Source of the DNA: Frankia sp. AgB1.9 | Lineage (GTDB): Bacteria > Actinomycetota > Actinomycetes > Frankiales > Frankiaceae | Reading direction: 5' to 3' | Assembly (NCBI RefSeq): GCF_016786355.1 | Contig: NZ_JADWYX010000002.1 | Span: 18,135-82,134, forward strand | Length of the DNA: 64,000 bases | Shown here: positions 16,892 to 25,548 of the stretch, one piece after another | Layout of the letters: the number at the start of each line of letters is the position of its first letter | Position numbering within the stretch: position 1 is the stretch's first letter | The notes under the pieces: generated by a model | Told to the model about the DNA's origin: nothing | What the model saw: only the letters and a program-made list of their open reading frames with translations | Databases searched by the model: none | Made by a program: the position numbers and the translations under genes

Positions 16892-18100
16892 ATGAACAAC
16901 GGCGAGGCGAGCGGACCCTTGGCGGGCTGCCGCGTTCTCGAACTGGGTTCGCTGATCGCCGGGCCCTTCTGCGGTCAGCTGCTGGGCGACTTCGGCGCGG
17001 AGATCATCAAAATAGAGGATCCGACCCGCGGTGACCCGATGCGCCAGTGGGGCAGCCAGGTCCCGAGCGGGGTGTCACTCACCTGGCCGATCATCGCGCG
17101 CAACAAGAAGTCCATCACCTGCAACCTGCGGGATGCCCGGGGCCAGGAGCTGGTGCGGCATCTCGCGGCCCGCGCCGACGTGCTCGTCGAGAACTTCCGC
17201 CCCGGCACGCTGGAGAAGTGGGATCTCGGCTACGACGCCCTTTCGAGCCTGAATCCACGCCTCGTGATGGTCCGGATCACCGGTTACGGGCAGGACGGAC
17301 CGTACGCCCAGCGGGCCGGCTTCGGCTCCATCGGTGAGGCGATGGGCGGGATTCGGCATACGACCGGAAATCCGGACCGCCCGCCCAGCCGCACCGGCAT
17401 CTCGCTCGGCGACTCGTTGGCCGGCACGTTCGCCGCGTTCGGCGCGGTCATGGCGTTGCTGAACCGCGAGCGCAGCGGCCGGGGCCAGGTCGTCGACTCG
17501 GCGATCTACGAGGCCGTCCTGGCCCTGATGGAGTCGCTGATCCCGGAATGGGAGCTGGCCGAGTTCCGGCGCGGGCGCACCGGGTCGATCCTGCCCGGCG
17601 TCGCGCCCAGCAACGTCTACGCCGCCGCGGACGGCTCGGAGATCCTGATCGCGGCGAACAGCGACGCCATCTTCACCCGGCTGTGCGACGTCATGGAACT
17701 GCCCGAGCTGGCGACAAACCCGCGCTACCAGACACACCAGGCCCGCGGTGAGCACCTCGAGGAGCTCGACAAGCTCATCGGGGAATGGACCGTCACCCGG
17801 CCCTCGGCCGAGCTCCTCGACCGCCTGCACGGGGCCGGTGTCCCGGCCGGCCGGATCTACACGGCGGCCGACATGGTCACCGACGCGCATTTCAAGGCCC
17901 GCAACTCGATCGTCCGGCTGCTTCATCGCAGCCTCGGCGAGTTCCCGATGCAGAACGTCGCGCCGCGGCTGTCCGCGACCCCGGGAGAGGTCCGTTCCCT
18001 GGGCCCGGACCTCGGCGAACACAACGAGGCGATCTACGGCCAGCTGCTCGGCCTCAGCCTCGAACACCGCGCCCAGCTCGTCGCCGACGGAGTCATCTGA
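16892..18100 (+). CDS. Class III CoA-transferase (CaiB/BaiF family)
   Basis: A 402-residue enzyme that moves CoA from one acid to another. Family features are the N-terminal CRVLELGSLIAGPFCG, the NFRPGTLEK stretch, and the catalytic Asp at about residue 174 in GISLGDSLAG, which forms the acyl-aspartyl anhydride. ATG at 16892 has GAGGAGA upstream; a longer frame exists but lacks a site. Its placement before an HMG-CoA-lyase-like gene suggests that it makes the CoA thioester which the lyase then splits. Donor and acceptor cannot be read from sequence. Confidence 0.87.
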   Translation: MNNGEASGPLAGCRVLELGSLIAGPFCGQLLGDFGAEIIKIEDPTRGDPMRQWGSQVPSGVSLTWPIIARNKKSITCNLRDARGQELVRHLAARADVLVENFRPGTLEKWDLGYDALSSLNPRLVMVRITGYGQDGPYAQRAGFGSIGEAMGGIRHTTGNPDRPPSRTGISLGDSLAGTFAAFGAVMALLNRERSGRGQVVDSAIYEAVLALMESLIPEWELAEFRRGRTGSILPGVAPSNVYAAADGSEILIAANSDAIFTRLCDVMELPELATNPRYQTHQARGEHLEELDKLIGEWTVTRPSAELLDRLHGAGVPAGRIYTAADMVTDAHFKARNSIVRLLHRSLGEFPMQNVAPRLSATPGEVRSLGPDLGEHNEAIYGQLLGLSLEHRAQLVADGVI

Positions 18101-18125
18101 CCCGGCTGCCGCTGACCCGGCATCG

Positions 18126-18182
18126 CATTCCCGCCCGCGAACCTCGATCCATTCCCGCGAACCGCGATCCTTCCCCGCGAAC
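18126..18182. repeat. Short degenerate tandem repeat before the lyase gene
   Basis: The unit CATTCCCGCGAACCGCGATC appears at 18150-18169. A 24-base variant with an extra CCCG stands at 18126-18149, and a truncated copy at 18170-18182 ends at the ribosome site of the next gene. It fills most of the gap between the CoA-transferase and lyase genes. Confidence 0.6.
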
Positions 18183-18191
18183 GGAGTCCGA

Positions 18192-19082
18192 GTGCCCATC
18201 ACGATCTGCGAGGTCGGCCCGCGCGACGGCCTGCAGAACGAACGAACGCTCCTGTCGACCGAGACCAAGCTGGCGCTGATCGGCCGGGTCATCGCCGGCG
18301 GGGTTCGTCGCCTCGAAGCGGTCTCGTTCGCGCACCCGAAACGGGTGCCGCAGATGGCCGACGCCGAACAGGTGATGGCCGGGGTCCCGCGCGGCGGCGG
18401 TGTCTCGTACATCGGCCTGGTCCTGAACGAACGCGGATTCGAGCGCGCCGCCCGCGCGGAGGTCGACGAGGTCAACATGGTCGTCCTCGCCACCGAGACC
18501 TTCAGCCAACGCAACCAGGGAATGTCCGTCGAGGCGAGCCTGCGCGCCTGGTCGCGGATCGCCCGGATGGCCCACGACGCGGGCATCCGGCCCTCTCTCA
18601 CGATCTCGGCGGCCTTCGGCTGCCCGTTCGAGGGCGAGGTCAGCCCGGACCGGGTCCGCGCGATCGCCCGGCAGGCCGTCGACGCGGCCCCCGCCGAGAT
18701 CGCCCTGGCCGACACGATCGGGGTCGGCGTGCCCACCCAGGTCACCGAGCTGGTCGGGGCCGTCCGCGACATCGCCCCCGGGGTCGCCCTGCGCTGCCAT
18801 TTCCACAACACCCGCAACACCGGCTACGCCAACGCCGTGGCCGCCGTCAGCGCCGGAGTGGAGACGCTCGACGCCAGCGCCGGTGGCATCGGGGGCTGCC
18901 CGTTCGCTCCGGCGGCCACCGGGAACATCGCCACCGAGGATCTCGCCTACCTGCTCGAACGGATGGGCGTCCCGACCGGGGTCGACGTCCGCGCCGCGGC
19001 CGCCACCGGTCAGTGGATCGGCCAACAGCTCGGCATCGAGGCCCCGGCACTCGTCGGCCGCGCCGATCCCTTCCCCCGGTAG
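18192..19082 (+). CDS. HMG-CoA lyase-like enzyme
   Basis: A 296-residue DRE-TIM metallolyase of the hydroxymethylglutaryl-CoA lyase group. Arg11 and Asp12 are in VGPRDGLQNE, the metal histidines at 203 and 205 are in RCHFHNTRN, and the loop cysteine is at 236 in GGIGGCPFAPAATGN, which matches the lyase signature. The residue after the second metal His pair is Asn where Asp is common. GTG at 18192 has GGAG five bases before it. The reaction would be retro-Claisen cleavage of a 3-hydroxy-3-methyl-acyl-CoA to acetyl-CoA (or pyruvate-type product) plus a ketoacid. The pairing with a CoA-transferase suggests a branched acid such as HMG or citramalate; which one is unknown. Confidence 0.85.
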   Translation: MPITICEVGPRDGLQNERTLLSTETKLALIGRVIAGGVRRLEAVSFAHPKRVPQMADAEQVMAGVPRGGGVSYIGLVLNERGFERAARAEVDEVNMVVLATETFSQRNQGMSVEASLRAWSRIARMAHDAGIRPSLTISAAFGCPFEGEVSPDRVRAIARQAVDAAPAEIALADTIGVGVPTQVTELVGAVRDIAPGVALRCHFHNTRNTGYANAVAAVSAGVETLDASAGGIGGCPFAPAATGNIATEDLAYLLERMGVPTGVDVRAAAATGQWIGQQLGIEAPALVGRADPFPR

Positions 19083-19165
19083 CCGCTCACCCATTGGTCG
19101 TCCGTGCCAGGAAGAACTTTTCGAACACCCGGTAACCGAATGCCCTTTCTGAGGAGTCCTTGGCG

Positions 19166-20767
19166 ATGTTGTTACAGGGGTCGCGTTACGTCGGCGGAAC
19201 GTCATTGGGCGCCGCCGAGGGCTGGAGCGTCGAGCGGGTCACCGCGCCGAGCCGGCTCTTCGGCGCCAACGGCCTGCGGACCGGGCCGGACGGCCGGATC
19301 TACGTGGCGCAGGTGACCGGCAGCCAGGTCACCGCACTGGACGTCGACACCCTGGCGCTGGAGGTCATCAGTGCGAAGGGCGGCGAGATCATCGCCCCGG
19401 ATGATCTCGCGTTCGGCCTGGGCGGCGAGATGTACGCGACCGAGGTCATGGACGGCCGGGTCAGCGCGAAGAGCCCCGACGGACGCACCCGGGTGCTGCG
19501 CGACGACGTACCGAGCGCCAACGGCATCACCGTCTACCAGGACCGGCTGTTCATCAACGAGTGCCGGCCCGGCGGCCGGCTCATGGAACTGGACCCGGGC
19601 GGCGGCGCGCCCCGCCTGCTGGCCGAGGACCTGCCGATGCCCAACGCCATGGAGGTCGGCCCGGACGGGCTGCTCTACTACCCGCTGCTGGGCACCAACG
19701 ACATCTGGCGGATCGACCCGGAGGGCGGGACGCCCGAGCGGGTCACCGGCGACCTCGGCGTCCCCAACTCGGTGAAGTTCGACGCCGAGGGCTTCATCGT
19801 CTCCACCCAGGTCGCCTCCGGGCAGGTGCTGCGGATCAACCCGCGCACCGGCGAGAAGACGACGCTCGCCCAGCTCACCCCGGGCCTGGACAACTGCACG
19901 TTCGTCGGCGACCGGCTGTTCGTCTCCAGCTTCACCGGCGAGATCACCGAGATCGTCGCGCCGGGCGAGACCCGCACGACGCTGCCCGGCGGCCTGAACT
20001 GGCCGCTGGGCCTGACCGCCGGCCCGGACGGGAACCTGTACGTCGCCGACGGCACCTACCTCTACGTCCTGCGCCCAGGCGGGAGGCTCGAGACCCTGGG
20101 CATGATCTTCTCGCCGGGCTTCCCTGGCTTCCTGCGCGGCTTGGCCGCCGCCGGCGACGGCGAGTTCGTCGTGACCACCGCGGTCGGCACGGTCGCCCGC
20201 TACCGGCCGGCGGCGCAGGAGAGCGAGGTGCTCGCCGCCGACCTCGACCAGCTCGCCGGGCTTGCCATCGCCCCCGACGGCTCGGTGGTGGCCGCCGAGG
20301 ACGGCACCGGCCGGGTGCTGGCGATCCGCCCCGGCAAGGGCGTCGAGCCGCTGGCCACCGGGCTGAGCAGGCCCAGCGGGGTGGCGTTCGGGCCGAACGG
20401 CGACTGCCTGGTCGCCGAAGCCGGCGCCGGTCGGGTCGTCTCGCTCGGCCCTACCGGCGTCGACACGGTCGTGGACGGCCTGGTCGACCCGCAGGGCATC
20501 CTCGTGCGCGGCCAGCAGCTCTACGTCGTCGACCCGGGCACCAGGACGGTCACCCGCGTCGACCTGGTCAGCAGGGCCCGCCAGGTGATCGCCCGCGACC
20601 TGCCGCTCGGCGCCCCGCCCGGGGTGGTGCCCAAGCCGCTCAAGGGCCTGCCACCGTTCTCCGGGCCGCAGGGCCCGTTCGCCGGGATCGCCGCCGGCCC
20701 CGACGGCACGCTCTACGTCTCCGGCGACGCCGAGGGCAGCGTGCTCGCGCTGCGTCAGGAGGCCTGA
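19166..20767 (+). CDS. SMP-30/gluconolactonase-like beta-propeller protein
   Basis: A 533-residue protein made of repeated blade units with recurring GPDG, GLxxPNG and FGPNG turns, as in SMP-30/NHL six-bladed propellers. It is longer than a single propeller of about 300 residues, so it may hold one and a half to two. The acidic and Asn residues at blade turns (PNAMEVGPDG, PNSVKFDAEG) could bind the calcium ion used by lactonases of this fold. No signal peptide is visible. The start at 19166 has GGAG nine bases upstream; TTG at 19160 is an alternative. In this operon a lactone hydrolase is plausible, since Baeyer-Villiger products are lactones, but activity is not shown by sequence. Confidence 0.7.
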   Translation: MLLQGSRYVGGTSLGAAEGWSVERVTAPSRLFGANGLRTGPDGRIYVAQVTGSQVTALDVDTLALEVISAKGGEIIAPDDLAFGLGGEMYATEVMDGRVSAKSPDGRTRVLRDDVPSANGITVYQDRLFINECRPGGRLMELDPGGGAPRLLAEDLPMPNAMEVGPDGLLYYPLLGTNDIWRIDPEGGTPERVTGDLGVPNSVKFDAEGFIVSTQVASGQVLRINPRTGEKTTLAQLTPGLDNCTFVGDRLFVSSFTGEITEIVAPGETRTTLPGGLNWPLGLTAGPDGNLYVADGTYLYVLRPGGRLETLGMIFSPGFPGFLRGLAAAGDGEFVVTTAVGTVARYRPAAQESEVLAADLDQLAGLAIAPDGSVVAAEDGTGRVLAIRPGKGVEPLATGLSRPSGVAFGPNGDCLVAEAGAGRVVSLGPTGVDTVVDGLVDPQGILVRGQQLYVVDPGTRTVTRVDLVSRARQVIARDLPLGAPPGVVPKPLKGLPPFSGPQGPFAGIAAGPDGTLYVSGDAEGSVLALRQEA

Positions 20768-20772
20768 TCCCC

Positions 20773-21618
20773 ATGGGCAACGATCTGCTCGGGATGGCCG
20801 GCCGGGTGGTCATCGTCTCGGGCGCGGCCGGCGGCGGCATCGGCACGTCGGTGGTGCGGCTGGTGGCCAGCGCGGGCGCGACCGTGATCGCGGTGAGCCG
20901 GTCACCGGAGAAGCTCGACCTGCACGTCGCCCCACTGGCCAAGGAGGGGCTGCCGGTCATCCCGGTCGCCGCCGACGCCGAGACCGACGAGGGAATCGCG
21001 TTGGCCCTGGCGGAGGCCCAGCGGGCCGACGGCGACCTGTACGGGCTGGTCAACGTCGCCGGCGGCGCCGACCCGGCGACCTGGATGCCGTCGACCCGGG
21101 TGACCAGGGACGACTGGCGCGGGCTGTTCGCCTGGAACCTGGAGACGATGTTCTTCATGAGCCAGGCGGTCGCGACGGCGCTGAAGTCACGCGGCCTGCC
21201 CGGCTCGATCGTCTCGGTCTCCTCGATCAGCGGAATGAACACGGCGCCGTTCCACATCGCCTACGGGACGGCGAAGGCGGCCCTGGTCGCCGCGACCCGC
21301 ACGATGGCGCTGGAGCTCGCGGCCGACGGCATCCGGGTGAACGCCGTCGCGCCCGGTGTCACGGCGACGCCCGCGTCACTCGCCTATGTGGAGGCCGACC
21401 CGGAACGCGACCAGCGGGCCATCGCGATGGGCCGGCGCGGCACCCCCGAGGAACAGGCCGGCCCGATCCTCTTCCTGCTCTCCGCGTTGTCGACGTACAT
21501 CACGGGCCAGACCATCCTCACCGACGGCGGCCTGAACCTGCGCTGGACCCACCTGGGCCCGGACAACACGTCCCTGTTCCTCAAGGACGAGGAATTCCGC
21601 GCGGCCCTCACGCGATAG
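20773..21618 (+). CDS. SDR-family oxidoreductase
   Basis: A 281-residue short-chain dehydrogenase. The glycine motif is slightly expanded (SGAAGGGIG). The NAG motif reads NVAGG, the active-site Ser lies in VSSIS, and YGTAK carries Tyr and Lys. The C-terminus extends about 25 residues beyond the usual TDGG end. It starts four bases after the propeller stop. A ribosome site is not obvious, so coupling to the upstream gene is likely. Substrate unknown. Confidence 0.82.
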   Translation: MGNDLLGMAGRVVIVSGAAGGGIGTSVVRLVASAGATVIAVSRSPEKLDLHVAPLAKEGLPVIPVAADAETDEGIALALAEAQRADGDLYGLVNVAGGADPATWMPSTRVTRDDWRGLFAWNLETMFFMSQAVATALKSRGLPGSIVSVSSISGMNTAPFHIAYGTAKAALVAATRTMALELAADGIRVNAVAPGVTATPASLAYVEADPERDQRAIAMGRRGTPEEQAGPILFLLSALSTYITGQTILTDGGLNLRWTHLGPDNTSLFLKDEEFRAALTR

Positions 21619-21665
21619 CCGTGCCCTCATGCGACAGTTCGGCCGGCCACCATTCGGAGATTGTC

Positions 21666-23045
21666 ATGACTGAGACCGTGCAGAACCTCCAGGAGACGCC
21701 GACCCCGCCCGAGCCGTTGTCGGCCCCGATGACGATCGACCCGGCGGCCTACCTCTCGCCGGACTACGCCAGGGCCGAACGGGACCGGCTGTGGGCGAAG
21801 GTGTGGCAGCAGGTCGACCGGGTCGAGGAGATCCCGAACGTCGGCGACTTCCTCACCTACGACATTCTCGACGACTCGTTCATCGTCATCCGGACCGCGC
21901 CCGACACGATCCGCGCGTACTACAACGTCTGTTCCCACCGGGGCCGCCGGCTGGTCGACACCCCACCGGGGAAACGCGACGCCCGGGGTCGGCGGCGCCA
22001 GTTCGTCTGCGGCTTCCACGGCTGGCGTTACGACCTGGACGGCGTCTGTACCTTCGCCGCCGAGCGGGAGGACTGGGGCTGCGCGCTGACCGACGACCTG
22101 ATCAGCCTCAAGGAGGTCAGGGTCGACACCTGGGGCGGCTGGATCTTTCTCAACCTCGACCCGGACTGCGGCCCGCTGCGGGAGTACCTGGAACCGGCGG
22201 CGAGCCTGCTGGCGCCGTTCCAGCTGGAGAACCTGCGCTACCGGTGGCGAAAGTGGCTGGTCTTCGACTGCAACTGGAAGGTCGCGCTGGAGGCCTTCAT
22301 GGAGACCTATCACGTCCCGTACACCCACCCGGAGTTCATGACGTTCGGCGGTTTCCTCGGCTGGGCCCGCTCGCAGGGCCGGCACAGCAACATCGGCTAC
22401 GACGCCCCCAAGGGGATGGAGGAGAACCAGGCGAAGCTGCGGCTCGGCGCCGGCCCGGACGCCCGCCTGTCCACGGCCGAGCTGCAGAACTTCACCTGGG
22501 AGAACTCGAACACGAACACCACCTGGACGCTGGTCGAGGCCGCGCGCCGCCTCGTCGACGAGCTGCCGGAGGGAACGCCGTCCGACCAGGTGCTGCGGCA
22601 CTGGCTGGACTCGGCCCGCGCTACCGACGAGGCGCGCGGCGTGGTCTGGCCGACCATCGAGCCCGCCGCCGTCGCGGCCAGCGGCACCGCGTGGCAGATC
22701 TTCCCGAACTTCCAGATCGGGCATGCTCCGAACAACATGCTCTGCTACAGCGCCCGGCCGTATGGCTATGACCCGGACAAATGCATCTTCGAGGCCGCCG
22801 TCTACGAGCTGTTCCCGCCCGGCGAGGAGCCCCGGACGCAATGGGAGTACACACCGGCCGATGACCCGGGCTGGCGCACGGTCCTGCCCCAGGACTTCGC
22901 CAACATGGCCGCGGTGCAGCAGGGCATGAAGTCACGCGGTTTCGCCGGGCCGAAACCCAACCCGTATCGCGAGCGCAGCGTCGTGAGCCTGCACCACAAT
23001 CTCGCGAAGTACCTGGGCACCGGCGAGCCACGTGAGCTCGGCTGA
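21666..23045 (+). CDS. Rieske non-heme iron oxygenase, alpha subunit
   Basis: A 459-residue ring-hydroxylating-type oxygenase. The Rieske [2Fe-2S] ligands are Cys89/His91 in CSHRGRR and Cys115/His118 in CGFHGW. The mononuclear iron site has His216 and His221 in ETYHVPYTHPEF, with a later Asp expected in the C-terminal domain. No beta subunit, ferredoxin or reductase gene is adjacent, so electron partners must come from elsewhere. The substrate pocket cannot be predicted; the neighbours (aldehyde dehydrogenase, SDR, CoA ligase) fit demethylation or hydroxylation leading to an aldehyde and then an acid. Confidence 0.88.
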   Translation: MTETVQNLQETPTPPEPLSAPMTIDPAAYLSPDYARAERDRLWAKVWQQVDRVEEIPNVGDFLTYDILDDSFIVIRTAPDTIRAYYNVCSHRGRRLVDTPPGKRDARGRRRQFVCGFHGWRYDLDGVCTFAAEREDWGCALTDDLISLKEVRVDTWGGWIFLNLDPDCGPLREYLEPAASLLAPFQLENLRYRWRKWLVFDCNWKVALEAFMETYHVPYTHPEFMTFGGFLGWARSQGRHSNIGYDAPKGMEENQAKLRLGAGPDARLSTAELQNFTWENSNTNTTWTLVEAARRLVDELPEGTPSDQVLRHWLDSARATDEARGVVWPTIEPAAVAASGTAWQIFPNFQIGHAPNNMLCYSARPYGYDPDKCIFEAAVYELFPPGEEPRTQWEYTPADDPGWRTVLPQDFANMAAVQQGMKSRGFAGPKPNPYRERSVVSLHHNLAKYLGTGEPRELG

Positions 23046-23100
23046 GCTTTCCCTGGCGCGGCGGCCGCCCTCCAGGTGTCAGAAAGGAAATGACGAGACC

Positions 23101-24531
23101 ATGCGCGAGTACCTGAAGTTCTACATCGACGGCGAGTGGACCGACCCGGCCGGGACGGCGACGTTCGAGGTCGTGAACCCGGCGACGGAGGAGGTCTGCG
23201 GCACCGTCGCGCTCGGCTCGGCGGCCGACGTGGACCGGGCGGTCGCGGCCGCCCGCAAGGCGTTCCCCGGCTGGGCGGCGAGCAGCCGGGAGGACCGGCT
23301 GGCCCTGCTCCAGCGGATCCTGGACGAGTACCAGAAGCGCGCGGGCGATCTCGCCGCGGCGCTGACCGAGGAGATGGGCGCGCCGGCCGCGCTCGCGGGC
23401 GGCTTCCAGGTAGGCCTGGGCGCCGGGCACCTGACCACGGCGATCGAGCTGCTGCGGACCTTCGTCTTCGAGGAGCAGCGCGGCGCCACCCTCGTGGTCC
23501 GCGAGCCGATCGGCGTCTGCGGCCTGATCACGCCGTGGAACTGGCCGATGAACCAGATCGCAGTCAAGGTCTTCCCCGCGCTCGCGACCGGCTGCACCGT
23601 GGTGCTCAAGCCGTCTGAGCGCTCGCCGTTCACCGGGCAGATCCTCGCCGAGGTCCTGCACGCCGCAGGCGTTCCGGCCGGGGTGTTCAACCTGGTCCAG
23701 GGCGACGGCCCCAGCGTGGGCGTTCCGCTGTCCGCGCACCCGGGCGTCGACATGGTCTCCTTCACCGGCTCGACCCGCGCCGGCATCGAGATCGCCCGCA
23801 ACGCCGCGCCGACCGTCAAGCGGGTCACCCAGGAGCTGGGCGGCAAGGGGCCCAACATCATCCTCGATGACGCGGACTTCGCCGCGAACGTGGCCAAGGG
23901 CGTCGGCAGCATGATGGGCAACTCCGGCCAGACCTGCAGCGCCCCGTCCCGGATGCTGGTGCCCGGCGAGCGGATGGCCGAGGCGATCGAGGCCGCGCGC
24001 GCCGCCGCCGCGCAGATCACGGTCGGTGACCCGAAGGGCGAGGTCGTCATCGGCCCGGTCGTCGCCGCCAGCCAGTTCGACAAGATCCAGGCGCTCATCA
24101 AGCGCGGCATCGACGAGGGCGCGACGCTCGTCGCCGGCGGGCCCGGTCGCCCGGATGGCCTGACCAAGGGCTTCTACGTGCGGCCGACCGTGTTCGCGGA
24201 CGTCAAGAACGACATGACGATCGCCCGCGAGGAGATCTTCGGCCCGGTGCTGACGATCATCGGCTACGACAGCGTCGAGGACGCCATCGAGATCGCCAAC
24301 GACACCGAGTACGGCCTCGCCGGCTACGTCGCCGGCGCGGACCTCGACGCCTGCCGTGCCGTCGCCCGCCAAATCCGGGCCGGCTGGGTCGGGATCAACG
24401 ACGGGTTCGACTTCCAGTGCCCGTTCGGCGGCTACAAGCAGAGCGGCAACGGCCGCGAGTGGGGCGAGTTCGGCTTCCAGGAGTACCTGGAGACCAAGGG
24501 CATCCTCGGGTACGCCGGGGCGGGTTCGTGA
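23101..24531 (+). CDS. Aldehyde dehydrogenase
   Basis: A 476-residue NAD(P)-dependent aldehyde dehydrogenase. It keeps the oxyanion Asn in TPWNWP near 147, the general base Glu245 in QELGGKG and the nucleophile Cys279 in NSGQTCSAPS, so it should be active. It follows the Rieske gene by about 55 bases with GAAAGGAA upstream, and its stop overlaps the next GTG by four bases. It most likely oxidises an aldehyde released by the oxygenase or a dehydrogenase of the operon to the acid that the CoA ligase then activates. Confidence 0.9.
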   Translation: MREYLKFYIDGEWTDPAGTATFEVVNPATEEVCGTVALGSAADVDRAVAAARKAFPGWAASSREDRLALLQRILDEYQKRAGDLAAALTEEMGAPAALAGGFQVGLGAGHLTTAIELLRTFVFEEQRGATLVVREPIGVCGLITPWNWPMNQIAVKVFPALATGCTVVLKPSERSPFTGQILAEVLHAAGVPAGVFNLVQGDGPSVGVPLSAHPGVDMVSFTGSTRAGIEIARNAAPTVKRVTQELGGKGPNIILDDADFAANVAKGVGSMMGNSGQTCSAPSRMLVPGERMAEAIEAARAAAAQITVGDPKGEVVIGPVVAASQFDKIQALIKRGIDEGATLVAGGPGRPDGLTKGFYVRPTVFADVKNDMTIAREEIFGPVLTIIGYDSVEDAIEIANDTEYGLAGYVAGADLDACRAVARQIRAGWVGINDGFDFQCPFGGYKQSGNGREWGEFGFQEYLETKGILGYAGAGS

Positions 24532-25454
24532 CCGAACGCAGGTTCGACGGCCGGGTGGCCGTGGTCACCGGCGGCGGCCGGGGCCTCGGGCGGGAGTACG
24601 CACTGCTGCTGGCCTCGAAGGGCGCCCAGGTAGTGGTCAACGACCTGGGCGCCGCCATCAGCGGCGACGGCGCCGACGCGGCTCCGGCCGACCAGGTCGT
24701 CGCCGAGATCACGGCGCTGGGCGGCCAGGCGGTCGCCTGCGCCGCGTCCGTGGCGACCCCGGCCGGCGCCGAGGCGATCATCGGCACGGCGCTCGACACC
24801 TTCGGCCGCGTCGACGTCCTCGTGCACAACGCCGGCAACACCCGGCGCGTGGCGCTGAACGAGATCTCCGAGGAGGACTTCCGGGCCGTGGTGGACGTGC
24901 ACCTGCTCGGCGGTTTCCACGTCGTGCGGGCGGCGTTCCCCCGGATGGCCGCGGCCGGCTACGGGCGGATCGTGCTGACGTCGTCGATCGGCGGGCTCTA
25001 CGGCAACCACAACGTCGTCGGCTACAGCGCGGCCAAGGCGGGCCTGATCGGGCTCAGCAACGTCGTCGCCCTGGAGGGCGCGGACCGGGGCGTGCGCAGC
25101 AACGTCATCGTCCCCGCCGCCGTGACCCGCCTCGCCGTCGGCCATGACACGTCCCGGTTCCCTCCGATGGAGCCCGGTCTGGTCGCTCCGGTCGTCGGCT
25201 GGCTGGCGCACGAGTCCTGCTCCGTCACCGGGGAGATCTACGTGGCGCTGGCCGGCCGGGTGGCCAGGGCGTTCATCGCCGAGACCGAGGGCGTGTACCA
25301 GCCGTCGTGGACTATCGACGAGGTCGGCGCCCGGATCGACGCCATCCGCGACCCCACCAGCCAGTGGGCGCTGGCGCCGGTCCCGTCCGGCTTCGTCGAG
25401 CACCTGGACCGCAGCTTCGCCATGGCCAGGCAGGGCGCGGCCTCGGCCCAGTAG
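24528..25454 (+). CDS. SDR-family dehydrogenase, 3-hydroxyacyl-CoA dehydrogenase-like
   Basis: A 308-residue SDR with TGGGRGLGREYALLLASKGA, a fingerprint of the peroxisomal multifunctional (HSD17B4-like) 3-hydroxyacyl-CoA dehydrogenase group, then NDLG at the end of strand two. HNAGN replaces NNAG, Ser is in TSSIGG, and YSAAK carries the catalytic Tyr and Lys. The long C-terminal tail is also typical of that group. GTG at 24528 overlaps the aldehyde dehydrogenase stop. I infer a beta-oxidation-like hydroxyacyl-CoA step, which fits the CoA ligase downstream. Confidence 0.82.
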   Translation: MTERRFDGRVAVVTGGGRGLGREYALLLASKGAQVVVNDLGAAISGDGADAAPADQVVAEITALGGQAVACAASVATPAGAEAIIGTALDTFGRVDVLVHNAGNTRRVALNEISEEDFRAVVDVHLLGGFHVVRAAFPRMAAAGYGRIVLTSSIGGLYGNHNVVGYSAAKAGLIGLSNVVALEGADRGVRSNVIVPAAVTRLAVGHDTSRFPPMEPGLVAPVVGWLAHESCSVTGEIYVALAGRVARAFIAETEGVYQPSWTIDEVGARIDAIRDPTSQWALAPVPSGFVEHLDRSFAMARQGAASAQ

Positions 25455-25548
25455 GTCGATCCAGCACGCCGATCCAGCAGGCCGGCACGGCAGGTCGGCG
25501 CGTCTGGAGTCCTGGACTCCCGGCACGAACCTCGCGGGAAGGTGTTGT

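Noticed and set aside
18126..18182. CRISPR array
   Set aside because: The units are tandem, of unequal length and without spacers.
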